From JABDMH01 sp965223105 (GTDB lineage: Bacteria > Bacteroidota > Bacteroidia > Chitinophagales > Saprospiraceae), in NCBI GenBank assembly GCA_965223105.1, contig OZ244987.1, positions 1,488,001 through 1,552,000 on the forward strand: a DNA stretch of 64,000 nucleotides, written 5' to 3'. Below are positions 26,041 to 34,181 of this stretch, one piece after another. The notes beneath the pieces are model-generated. The model made no database searches. It saw only the letters and a list, made by a program, of their open reading frames with translations, and was not told the DNA's origin. Every line of letters begins with the position of its first letter. Within the stretch, counting starts at the first letter, position 1. The position numbers and the translations under genes are program-made.

Positions 26041-26709
26041 ATGCCAGGAAGACATGGCAAAATGGCCAGAGTATTTTTTAAGCTTGCAGTCTTGGGTATC
26101 CTTGTCATCTTACCATTTATGGTGTTGATCCGAGGATCAGTCTATCTCCACGAAAAGTATCACTTCTTGCCCAGCTTGGCACTGATTGGTGGCTTGAGCC
26201 TCACCTTTGTGCTGCTTTCGATTTATGTTACTTTTTTCTATGGCAGGATTTATGGTCACATAGGTACTGCTGGCTCTCTCAAGCGCCGTTCAGTTTTAAT
26301 ATTGGTCGTGCTTCTGTCCTACGTTGCTTATGGCTTGATCTATCTTTCAAATGGGAATGTGAAGAATCCGGAGGTAGCTAGAGAGTTTCTATCTCTTCAT
26401 CCGATTCTGCGGATGGGTGTCAGTACCGTTGTATTGGTTGACAGCAAGTTGGTGGTTACAGATGCCAACCGCTTACCAGAGGATTATCGGTCAATGGGGC
26501 TAAACAGTAAGAATCATTCCTTACATTATCGACAGAGCTCAGGCTACGTCCATGCTTTGGATATCAGGACTCACGAACGATCAGGTATTCGAAACTTTTT
26601 AATGAAATGGTACTTCCGTGCTATGGGCTTTCGGGTCTTGAGACATTACGGAACTGGTGACCACCTGCATATATCCTTGATGAGTCATGATCGACCTGGT
26701 GCCTACTAA
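26041..26709 (+). CDS. membrane protein with a possible M15/LAS-like metal site
   Basis: A 222-aa protein with three predicted membrane helices (about 11-29, 44-65, 84-103) and a soluble C-terminal half. That half has SLHYRQSSGYVHALDIR and, 30 residues later, GTGDHLHISL. This spacing of His, Asp and His-x-His is reminiscent of the zinc site of D-Ala-D-Ala carboxypeptidases (M15), though the gap between the first His and the Asp is longer than usual. I do not recognise the family with certainty; a cell-wall-related hydrolase is a suggestion only. Met8 (26062) is an alternative start. Confidence 0.6.
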   Translation: MPGRHGKMARVFFKLAVLGILVILPFMVLIRGSVYLHEKYHFLPSLALIGGLSLTFVLLSIYVTFFYGRIYGHIGTAGSLKRRSVLILVVLLSYVAYGLIYLSNGNVKNPEVAREFLSLHPILRMGVSTVVLVDSKLVVTDANRLPEDYRSMGLNSKNHSLHYRQSSGYVHALDIRTHERSGIRNFLMKWYFRAMGFRVLRHYGTGDHLHISLMSHDRPGAY

Positions 26710-26721
26710 TGCACTTTTACC

Positions 26722-26753
26722 GATCCGGAATTGATTGGTCCGGATCAGCCTTT
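26722..26753 (+). terminator. possible terminator before rimO
   Basis: Perfect 8-bp inverted repeat GATCCGGA / TCCGGATC with a 9-nt loop, 12 bp after the stop of the membrane-protein gene, followed by AGCCTTT. The T-tract is short, so termination strength is uncertain. Confidence 0.45.
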
Positions 26754-26791
26754 CTCGAACGAGCCAGCTATCTTTGCCGTGACCAAAATAG

Positions 26792-28102
26792 GTGACATTG
26801 AAAGCAAAGGGTTTTTCAGGGCGGGTTCAGGTGATTACTCTGGGGTGCTCTAAAAATTTAGTGGATTCGGAAAATATTGTGACCCAACTGAGGGCCAATG
26901 AAATTCTGGCCGACCATTATATTGAGGAGGATCAGGCAGAGGTAGTGATTGTAAATACCTGCGGTTTCATTGAAAGCGCCAAACAGGAATCAATTGACAC
27001 CATTCTTCAGTATGCAGCACTCAAAGAAGAAGGAGTCATCGAAAAGTTGTACGTAACTGGTTGTCTTTCACAGAGGTATAAGACAGAGTTGGCTGCAAGC
27101 ATCTCAGAAGTGGATGCATTTTTTGGAACCTTGGAATTGCCGGCATTGCTGCACCACTTTAACGCCGATTACAAACACGAATTGATAGGGGAGAGATCGA
27201 TTTTCACACCCGAGCACTATGCTTATTTGAAAATCTCGGAAGGTTGTAATCGTACCTGCACCTTTTGCGCTATCCCACTAATGCGAGGAGCGCACCGGTC
27301 CCGACCTATGGATGTACTTGTTGATGAAGCTCGTAAGCTGGTAGGTATGGGTGTCAAGGAGATCATATTGATCGCTCAGGAATTGACTTATTATGGCCTT
27401 GATATTTATCGGGAACGCAAGCTCCACGAACTACTCAGACGCTTAGTCCAAATTGAAGGACTGATGTGGATTAGACTTCATTATGCTTATCCGTCTAGAT
27501 TTCCGCGTGAGACCTTAGAAGTCATGGCCAGCCATGCCAATATTTGCAGCTATTTGGATATTCCCTTACAACATGCCGACGATAATGTACTGAAGATGAT
27601 GCGTAGACAAATAAATCAGAAGGAGACTTTGGATCTCATTGCCTTTGCACGGAAGACAGTGCCAAACTTGACACTACGTACTACGATGCTGGTAGGTTTT
27701 CCAGGGGAGACAGAGTCTGCATTTATCGAATTGTGCAATTTTGTGAAAAGGGTCAGATTTGATCGACTTGGTGTTTTCGAGTATAGCCATGAGGAAGGTA
27801 CGGCCGCTTATGGGTATGATGACAATGTGCCCCCAGCAGAAAAGGAAAGACGGGCTGGAGTATTGATGGAAATACAGAAAGGAATTTCCAAAGAACTGAA
27901 TGAACGAAAGGTAGGATCTGTTGTTAATGTGTTGATTGACCGAGTAGATAAGGGCATTTACTACGGTCGAACAGAAGCAGATTCGCCCGAGGTTGATAAT
28001 GAAGTGATTATCGAAACCCAGAAATATTTAAGAGTGGGTGATTTTGCCATGATCAAGATCTGTGATGCCACCGAGTATGACCTTTATGGAATTCCCATAT
28101 GA
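26792..28102 (+). CDS. rimO: ribosomal protein S12 (Asp89) methylthiotransferase
   Basis: A 436-aa radical-SAM methylthiotransferase. N-terminal domain cysteines Cys19, Cys57 (VNTCGFIESA) and Cys91 (VTGCLSQRY) bind one Fe-S cluster. The radical-SAM motif CNRTCTFC (Cys152, 156, 159) binds the other. A C-terminal TRAM domain follows (about 370-436). The DIPLQH and VGFPGET blocks are also typical. RimO rather than MiaB is indicated by the compact N-terminus and the GCSKNLVDSE start region. The start codon is GTG (26792), with TTG at 26798 as an alternative. The next gene overlaps the stop by ATGA. Confidence 0.92.
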   Translation: MTLKAKGFSGRVQVITLGCSKNLVDSENIVTQLRANEILADHYIEEDQAEVVIVNTCGFIESAKQESIDTILQYAALKEEGVIEKLYVTGCLSQRYKTELAASISEVDAFFGTLELPALLHHFNADYKHELIGERSIFTPEHYAYLKISEGCNRTCTFCAIPLMRGAHRSRPMDVLVDEARKLVGMGVKEIILIAQELTYYGLDIYRERKLHELLRRLVQIEGLMWIRLHYAYPSRFPRETLEVMASHANICSYLDIPLQHADDNVLKMMRRQINQKETLDLIAFARKTVPNLTLRTTMLVGFPGETESAFIELCNFVKRVRFDRLGVFEYSHEEGTAAYGYDDNVPPAEKERRAGVLMEIQKGISKELNERKVGSVVNVLIDRVDKGIYYGRTEADSPEVDNEVIIETQKYLRVGDFAMIKICDATEYDLYGIPI

Positions 28103-28530
28103 AAGAAGGTAAGAAAGGCCGAATGACTGAGCCATTGGCTCAAGCTTTTTTTTTGCTCATAGCCTGTTTATTCAGTCAATTGATAGCTTTGGTTTATCTG
28201 TCCTTTCAATCCACCGAAAAGACTACAATCTACTGGATACTTTCTGCCACTTTTACTCTATTGTACGGCTTTTTCAATGCAGTGATATCACTGTCTGTAT
28301 CTGCAGAGGGATCATATTTTTCGAGATCTATGAAAGCTTATGTGCTTCTGCTGGTCGGCAGTAGTGGTTTGGCTTTCGCTTTCTCAGGTCTTTCTACTGA
28401 TGGTGCGGCCTCAATTCGGTGGATTTACATGATGGTGACCTTCTCATATTTTATTTTTATAACCATCGCTTTTTTTATGCGAAAAATTATCGATTATGCA
28501 CAGCGTCAAGATACCGAACACGAGACCTAG
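28099..28530 (+). CDS. small four-helix membrane protein, unknown function
   Basis: 143 aa with a basic N-terminus and four predicted membrane helices (about 13-33, 44-66, 80-97, 105-127). Its start overlaps the rimO stop (ATGA) and its end overlaps the msrB-like gene by 35 nt, so it is translationally embedded between them. I recognise no family. Confidence 0.65.
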   Translation: MKEGKKGRMTEPLAQAFFLLIACLFSQLIALVYLSFQSTEKTTIYWILSATFTLLYGFFNAVISLSVSAEGSYFSRSMKAYVLLLVGSSGLAFAFSGLSTDGAASIRWIYMMVTFSYFIFITIAFFMRKIIDYAQRQDTEHET

Positions 28531-29032
28531 AATCCTGTCGATGTTGGCTTTCGTATTTGCCTGTCTTTGGTCTTGTACTGGGACCTCTCAAGTAAGGAAC
28601 AATGATGGTGACACTAGATTTTCAACGTTGGAAGAATATAATTTTACAGAGATTGTCAGGTCTGAAGAAGAATGGAAGAAGCAACTCAGCGATCAAGAGT
28701 TTTATGTACTGAGAAAAAAGGGGACCGAGCGAGCATTTACAGGAGAATATTGGGACCATAAGGCAGACGGTACATACATTTGTGCCGGATGTGCATTGCC
28801 TCTATTTGATTCAGATACAAAGTTTAAGTCAGGCACTGGCTGGCCGAGTTTTTATATTCCTAAGTATGCCAATACTGTTGAAGAAGAAGTGGATAACAGT
28901 TTTGGCATGAGACGGACCGAAGTCTTGTGTGCCAGATGTAAGGGACATCTAGGTCATGTTTTTAATGATGGCCCAGCACCCACAGGTTTGCGATATTGCA
29001 TAAATTCTGTGTCCCTAAAATTTGAACCTTAA
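28496..29032 (+). CDS. msrB: peptide-methionine (R)-S-oxide reductase, lipoprotein form
   Basis: A 178-aa enzyme reducing methionine-R-sulfoxide in proteins. N-terminal signal with lipobox-like LWSC (about Cys27) suggests it is exported and lipid-anchored, unlike the usual cytoplasmic MsrB. Catalytic domain: zinc cysteines in CAGC and CARC, the GTGWPSF block, GHLGHVF, and the resolving/catalytic region RYCINS. The start at 28496 gives a basic N-region before the hydrophobic stretch; Met16 (28541) is possible. Third gene of the rimO cluster. Confidence 0.92.
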   Translation: MHSVKIPNTRPRILSMLAFVFACLWSCTGTSQVRNNDGDTRFSTLEEYNFTEIVRSEEEWKKQLSDQEFYVLRKKGTERAFTGEYWDHKADGTYICAGCALPLFDSDTKFKSGTGWPSFYIPKYANTVEEEVDNSFGMRRTEVLCARCKGHLGHVFNDGPAPTGLRYCINSVSLKFEP

Positions 29033-29093
29033 GGTCATTGATGGTTAGCTCAGGCAGATAATCGACAGTTTTTAAAAGTCCACTGTTCTTTTT

Positions 29094-29735
29094 CTAATCT
29101 GTAGGGATGACTTCGATGCCATGGTATTTCCTCCTTCCCTTGATGGATTCGGGATGGACTCTTAGAACGTGAGCAATGACCTGATCAAGCAGTTGTTCAC
29201 TTTGCGTTATGGGTGTCTTTACAATAATATATGGGAAATTTAAATCTTTTTCTCCTATCTCTAAATCGAGTTTTCCAATGATATAGTGCAGGGGACCGAA
29301 AAGTGCAAAGTCAAATTTGATTTTCCAGGTTTTCTTGTTTTCCCTAGTTACAATTTTTGCATTTTGTAATCCGTCGGCAGCACTTTCACGATAGGCCTTG
29401 ATCAATCCGTTTACACCAAGGAGCTTTCCACCAAAGTACCTCACCACAATGATCAAAATATTTGTAAGGCCAAAACTGTCGATCTGACCGAGAATAGGTA
29501 GGCCAGCCGAGTGCGAGGGTTCACCATCATCGTAGCTTCGAAATTGATTTCCATCTAACCCCAGTCGGTAGGCATAACAATGATGCCTGGCTTTGGGATG
29601 TAGAGTTTTTATTTTCATGAGATATTCTTCAACTTCTTCAATATTTTTCACTGGAAAGCAGTAGGCTAAAAATTTGGACCCTCGATCTCTGTATTGGCCT
29701 TCACTGGGGCTGATTATTGTGTAATAATTATCCAT
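29094..29735 (-). CDS. YigZ/IMPACT family protein (UPF0029)
   Basis: A 213-aa member of the YigZ/IMPACT family: N-terminal domain (about 8-120) with SKFLAYCFPV, ARHHCYAYRLG, DDGEPSHSAGLPIL and VRYFGGKLLGVNGLIKAY, then the C-terminal ferredoxin-like domain. The bacterial role is unsettled; links to translation and to proline-dipeptidase-like proteins have been proposed. Convergent with the msrB gene, 61 bp apart. Confidence 0.9.
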   Translation of the reverse strand: MDNYYTIISPSEGQYRDRGSKFLAYCFPVKNIEEVEEYLMKIKTLHPKARHHCYAYRLGLDGNQFRSYDDGEPSHSAGLPILGQIDSFGLTNILIIVVRYFGGKLLGVNGLIKAYRESAADGLQNAKIVTRENKKTWKIKFDFALFGPLHYIIGKLDLEIGEKDLNFPYIIVKTPITQSEQLLDQVIAHVLRVHPESIKGRRKYHGIEVIPTD

Positions 29736-30053
29736 AATTATATCGTATTAAAGAGCAAGAGTTTCTTATTTAGGGTGTCTATAGTAACCTCTGAATGAGA
29801 TCTAGTCTGAGATATTTTTGATTTAGACGAGGCGAATTGAGTGAACATTGCCATAGTACGTGATTGAAATTCAGCGAAGTATAATTCAAAGGATTCAAAG
29901 AACCCAGGGCAAAGCCATTGTGTCTGATCCATGAACGGGGTTTTAGAGGTACCCTTTAATGATTAAGCTGTGAAAGTCTATATTTTAGCGCATAATTATT
30001 AAGAATCTTGCTTTGGTTATAAGGTTTATTAAATTTGTAAAATAGATAGCGTT
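29736..30053. other. intergenic region without recognised features
   Basis: 318 bp between two minus-strand genes. AT-rich, with no RNA gene or stable hairpin seen. A 64-codon open frame at 29738-29932 (minus) ends 3 bp before the downstream gene and has no recognisable protein character. Confidence 0.5.
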
Positions 30054-30929
30054 TTATTTTTCACTCAGACTCAGGAGTAAAATTGCCACTACAGCTACCA
30101 CAGCACCTAGAAATTGACTGCGATTAAATCTCTCATTAAAAATCATGTGGCCAAGAAGTGCAGAAAACAAAATAATTCCCACGTTGTTGATTGGTACAAC
30201 AACACTTCCACCATATACAGACTCCAGGGCCTTGATGAAGAAAAGTACGGCTAAGAAATTGACTATTCCAAGCACAGTTCCTCCCAGAATATCACGAATA
30301 TTTACTTTTTTCTGTTGTATGATAATATTTATGAGAAACAGCAGAAGTCCTGACATTCCAGCACTGATGAAAATCGCGCCTAAAAAATAGAAATCCTTGG
30401 ATGATGCAATTCCTTCCTGGCCAACATAGAAAAGTAAGGTGTCAATAATGCCGTTAAAGAGAAAAGTTAAAATGGGAAGAAATAAGATTGGTCCAGTTAT
30501 TTTTTTTATCCCATTAGAGTAAGAGGAGTCTTTATTCATTAGGAATATTGATATTACAGCAAGGGGTATTCCTAATCCTTTGATCCAACCCATGGGTTCG
30601 TGATAAAAGCAAAGGGCAAAACTAGCAGTCAACACCAAGGATGTTTTCTGAAATACTGAGGTGATACCAACACCGTAGCATTGGATCGTAGCTGCAACAA
30701 TGATGAATCCAATGGTCAGCAGGCTGCCTAGTAATAAGGCAAATGGGGACCATTGTTCTGTCCATAGTTCCTCTCCGGGTAGTTTGCCTAGACATAAGAA
30801 AGCCAATGATGCAGCCACGAAATAGTTGATCACAATGGCTGGCAAATTTTCGACTTTCCATTGCTTAAACCACCGGAATATCAGCGCAATGAGCACATTG
30901 AATATAATCGAGGCTACGATTACAATCAT
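30054..30929 (-). CDS. EamA/DMT-family transporter
   Basis: A 291-aa integral membrane protein with about ten predicted helices in two EamA-like halves. The C-terminal half contains GTVLGIVNFLAVLFFIKALE and the helix-9/10 block ALLGHMIFNERFNRSQFLG. Typical of drug/metabolite exporters; substrate unknown. Divergent from the DUF1599 gene. Confidence 0.88.
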   Translation of the reverse strand: MIVIVASIIFNVLIALIFRWFKQWKVENLPAIVINYFVAASLAFLCLGKLPGEELWTEQWSPFALLLGSLLTIGFIIVAATIQCYGVGITSVFQKTSLVLTASFALCFYHEPMGWIKGLGIPLAVISIFLMNKDSSYSNGIKKITGPILFLPILTFLFNGIIDTLLFYVGQEGIASSKDFYFLGAIFISAGMSGLLLFLINIIIQQKKVNIRDILGGTVLGIVNFLAVLFFIKALESVYGGSVVVPINNVGIILFSALLGHMIFNERFNRSQFLGAVVAVVAILLLSLSEK

Positions 30930-31078
30930 GGTTGGAAGATAGCAAATCGCTCCATCAATGGATTAGGAGACCAGGCACTTCGCGGCAATCCTAGCTGCCT
31001 CCCTGCGATGACAGTACAAGGCATACTAGACCTTGGGTCCTCTACGTTTACGAGCATAATCGAGATAAACAAATGCTG

Positions 31079-31086
31079 TATATTTG
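31079..31086 (+). promoter_or_regulatory. TAnnTTTG element upstream of the DUF1599 gene
   Basis: TATATTTG at 31079-31086, only 11 nt before the ATG at 31098, implying a leader of a few nucleotides. It supports the short start over the longer open frame beginning at 30861. No good -33 box is visible. Confidence 0.4.
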
Positions 31087-31097
31087 TGGCGATTGAG

Positions 31098-31664
31098 ATG
31101 ACCGGTACCACTTCATATACTCAGTATGACCACCAAGTGTCTAGGTGTCGCAGCCTCTTTGAGAAGAAAATGCACGACTATGGTACAGCCTGGCGGATCT
31201 TGCGGCTATCCTCCTTGGTGGATCAGCTGCTGATTAAGGCTTCTCGCATCAGAAATATTGAAGAATCTAAGGAGCAAAAGATTTCAGATTCCATCGAGGC
31301 AGAATATATCGGTATTATCAATTACTCGATCATGGGATTGATCCAGATGGAATTAGGATCCGAAGGTGAATGCTCACTTAGTTTCCAGGAAATTCTGGAA
31401 CACTATGACGATCAAATGTCGGAGACAAAAACGCTGATGCTGGCCAAGAATCATGACTATGGTGAGGTTTGGCGCCTCATGCAAAGGTCGTCATTGACCG
31501 ATCTCATCTTAATGAAAATCTTGCGCATGAAGCAGATCCTTGGCAATGATGGCCTCACTGTGGTATCTGAGGGTTTGGATGCCAATTTTCGCGATATGAT
31601 TAATTATTCAGTATTCGCACTAATCATGATTTCTGAGGACGTCAAGAATGCAACTGCTGTATGA
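31098..31664 (+). CDS. DUF1599 protein with two repeats
   Basis: A 188-aa protein made of two copies of one unit. Copy 1 has KKMHDYGTAWRILRLSSLVD...IINYSIMGLIQ; copy 2 has AKNHDYGEVWRLMQRSSLTD...MINYSVFALIM. The family is linked to nucleotide metabolism or modification, but the activity is not established. The open frame extends upstream to 30861 but that part overlaps the divergent EamA gene and looks non-coding. The stop overlaps the next gene start by ATGA, a pairing I recall from other Bacteroidota. Confidence 0.85.
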   Translation: MTGTTSYTQYDHQVSRCRSLFEKKMHDYGTAWRILRLSSLVDQLLIKASRIRNIEESKEQKISDSIEAEYIGIINYSIMGLIQMELGSEGECSLSFQEILEHYDDQMSETKTLMLAKNHDYGEVWRLMQRSSLTDLILMKILRMKQILGNDGLTVVSEGLDANFRDMINYSVFALIMISEDVKNATAV

Positions 31665-33145
31665 CCTTAGGTACCTTAGTTATTATCATTACTGCGATTG
31701 CATCTGTGCTGACCTTGGCAATCGGGACCTTATTTCGCCAGCACAGGAGCTGGACCATGACTTTTCTGCAAAACTTCACAGGTGTTCTGTTTATTTTTTC
31801 AGGGTACGTCAAAGCGATCGACCCTCTTGGTACAGCATACAAGATGGAGCAGTACTTTGCTGAGTTTCAAACGACATTTGAGCTCACCAGTCTTTCCTTC
31901 ATCGCACCAATTTTTCCTTGGCTGACATCCCATGCAACTGAATTCGCAATCTTAATGATTGTCCTTGAGATTATTCTAGGCCTAATGCTACTCCTGGGAA
32001 GTACCCCAAAGTTTACGGCCTGGGCCTTTCTCTTGCTGGTGGCTTTCTTCACCTTTCTCACTGGCTTCACCTTTCTCACCGGTTATGTGCCACCTAATGT
32101 CAATTTCTTTGCTTTTAATGATTGGGGCACTTACAACGAGCTACAGATGAAGGTGACTGATTGTGGTTGTTTTGGTGACTTTCTCTTGTTAAAGCCCAAA
32201 GTGTCTTTTATCAAAGATCTAGTACTACTCTTACCTGCCCTGTATTTTGTGTTTCGACACCGTGATATGCACCAACTATTCACCCCAGCCCGCCGAAGGT
32301 GGATTTTGCTGGTGGCTACGGCAGTCCTGACTTTGTACAGCATTAGGAATGCTTATTGGGATTTGCCCCACACTGATTTCAGGCCTTTTAAGAACGGTGT
32401 CAATATTGCGGAGAGAAAGGCTGCTGAGGAGCAGGCTGAGGCCGACCGGGAGATCGTTAGTTACAGATTAAAGAATTTACTCAGTGGCAAGATTGTTGAA
32501 ATTCCTTATGAGCAATATCTAAAGGAGTATCAGTCATATCCAAAATCTGATTGGGAGATCCTGGAACAGGTCAGAACGGAGCCGGCAGTCCCGGAGACAA
32601 AGATTTCTGAATTTATTATTTATGGACCCAATGGAAATGATGTCACTGACGACATCCTTACCCGGGAAGAACCCTTCCTCCTGTTCATTTGTCATAAGCT
32701 GATTTTTGGTGGTTCTTTCCAAGAAGATGTAATGGTCTCTGACACAATCTTCACCTATGTAGATACTCTTCTTCCGGGCAGTGATACGTCTCAGTCGCCC
32801 CGAAAAGATGTCGTTCAAAGGGTCGAGGAGATAACGCGATATCGCTGGGATGAAGATTATCTCAATCGATTTACCGAGGTCGTCAAACCTCTGGCCGCTC
32901 AAGCTAAAGCAGATGGAGTATCCAGCATCATGGTTATCGGCGGTGCTGATGATGAAATGGTTGAAGATTTTAAACGCAGTTCCGGAATTGATTTCACCAT
33001 TTGTACTGCTGATGATATCCTGCTGAAGACCATTGTACGGTCAAATCCTGGGATAGTGCTAATGAAAGGAGGTGAACTACTGCACAAGTGGCACTATCGG
33101 CATGTTCCTCAATGGACAGATTTAAAAAATACTTATATGAAATAA
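31661..33145 (+). CDS. BT_3928-type DoxX/MauE-like membrane protein with thioredoxin-like C-terminus
   Basis: 494 aa. The N-terminal half has about five predicted helices of the DoxX/MauE type, including the FSGYVKAIDPLGTAYKMEQY block and a CGCFGD motif (about 168) seen in MauE-like thiol-redox membrane proteins. The C-terminal part (about 320-494) resembles a thioredoxin fold, ending NPGIVLMKGGELLHKWHY, but lacks a CxxC pair. A role in extracytoplasmic thiol redox or protein folding is inference. Translationally coupled to the DUF1599 gene. Confidence 0.82.
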   Translation: MTLGTLVIIITAIASVLTLAIGTLFRQHRSWTMTFLQNFTGVLFIFSGYVKAIDPLGTAYKMEQYFAEFQTTFELTSLSFIAPIFPWLTSHATEFAILMIVLEIILGLMLLLGSTPKFTAWAFLLLVAFFTFLTGFTFLTGYVPPNVNFFAFNDWGTYNELQMKVTDCGCFGDFLLLKPKVSFIKDLVLLLPALYFVFRHRDMHQLFTPARRRWILLVATAVLTLYSIRNAYWDLPHTDFRPFKNGVNIAERKAAEEQAEADREIVSYRLKNLLSGKIVEIPYEQYLKEYQSYPKSDWEILEQVRTEPAVPETKISEFIIYGPNGNDVTDDILTREEPFLLFICHKLIFGGSFQEDVMVSDTIFTYVDTLLPGSDTSQSPRKDVVQRVEEITRYRWDEDYLNRFTEVVKPLAAQAKADGVSSIMVIGGADDEMVEDFKRSSGIDFTICTADDILLKTIVRSNPGIVLMKGGELLHKWHYRHVPQWTDLKNTYMK

Positions 33146-33225
33146 GCCACATACTTTGTGAAAAGTTTGTTTATTTGTATCTGACTTGAAAAAAAGTTTT
33201 AGTTGGTTAATCTTGACATATTGAC

Positions 33226-34158
33226 ATGCTGAGTAGGAGAAATATCCGTATTAAAGTACTGCAATCGCTGTATATGATGGGCCGGGATCAGGAGCTGGAA
33301 TTTGATGATGTGGTTTCCTTCTATCGAACGGCATTGGAAAAGTCGCAAGAGCTCTACCTGTTTAACTTACTAAACTTAATCAAGACCACCGAGTTCTCCA
33401 CCGAAGATACGGAGCGAAAGCAGGCAAAGTATCTACCCTCAGAGGAGGATAAGAAGTTCTCCAATAAGCTTTATACCAATCCATGTATTCAGGCTCTGGT
33501 CCAAGAAGATGATCTTCAAGATCTCCTTTCGGAGAAGCAGTTGCCTGCATTGATAGATGAAGATACTATTCGGAAATACTATAAGAGTTTTGCCAAATCC
33601 AGGAAATACAAGCAGTACGTTTACAACGGATCGAAGGTAGATGAAGACCGAGAGATCTTGTTGGCTCTATACAAACATTTGGTCAAGGAAGAACTGTTTG
33701 ACGAATCAATGGAGGACCACTTCGCCAGCTGGGAGGACGATAAGTCACTGATTGTGGGAGCGATGAAAAAAACGATAAAGGCTTTGCCTGAGACGCCTGA
33801 GATGTACCGGACCTTTAGGCCAGATTACGAAGCTGGTGTAGAGTTTGGTGAATCACTACTGGAGATTGTCGTGAAGGAGGATGGTCAATTGGAGTCGCTA
33901 ATAGGGCCAGCTTTAGAGAATTGGGAAGTGGACCGGGTAGCCAATATTGATATGATATTATTGAAGATGGCGATTTGTGAATTCTTGAACTTCCCTACCA
34001 TTCCAACCAAGGTTACTCTAAATGAATACGTTGAATTGGCAAAATTATATAGTACTGACAAGAGTAAGGACTTCATCAACGGTATTCTCGATAAGCTGTT
34101 GAAGGAATTGGAAGACGGCGGGAAAGTCAAAAAAAGCGGAAGGGGACTGGTTGACTAG
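33226..34158 (+). CDS. nusB: transcription antitermination factor NusB, long form
   Basis: 310 aa, about twice the length of the E. coli protein. The N-terminus starts RRNIRIKVLQSLYMM like NusB. A helical insertion of about 150 aa follows. The C-terminal NusB core ends with VANIDMILLKMAICEFLNFP and TKVTLNEYVELAKLYSTDKSKDF. The long form is normal in Bacteroidota. Role: rRNA antitermination with NusE. First gene of a likely operon with guaA, 23 bp upstream of it. Confidence 0.9.
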   Translation: MLSRRNIRIKVLQSLYMMGRDQELEFDDVVSFYRTALEKSQELYLFNLLNLIKTTEFSTEDTERKQAKYLPSEEDKKFSNKLYTNPCIQALVQEDDLQDLLSEKQLPALIDEDTIRKYYKSFAKSRKYKQYVYNGSKVDEDREILLALYKHLVKEELFDESMEDHFASWEDDKSLIVGAMKKTIKALPETPEMYRTFRPDYEAGVEFGESLLEIVVKEDGQLESLIGPALENWEVDRVANIDMILLKMAICEFLNFPTIPTKVTLNEYVELAKLYSTDKSKDFINGILDKLLKELEDGGKVKKSGRGLVD

Positions 34159-34181
34159 CGACCGAGGCAATAGTGAGCATT

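Noticed and set aside
30861..31097. Upstream extension of the DUF1599 open frame
   Set aside because: Overlaps the divergent EamA gene and the promoter, and lacks similarity to the repeat units.
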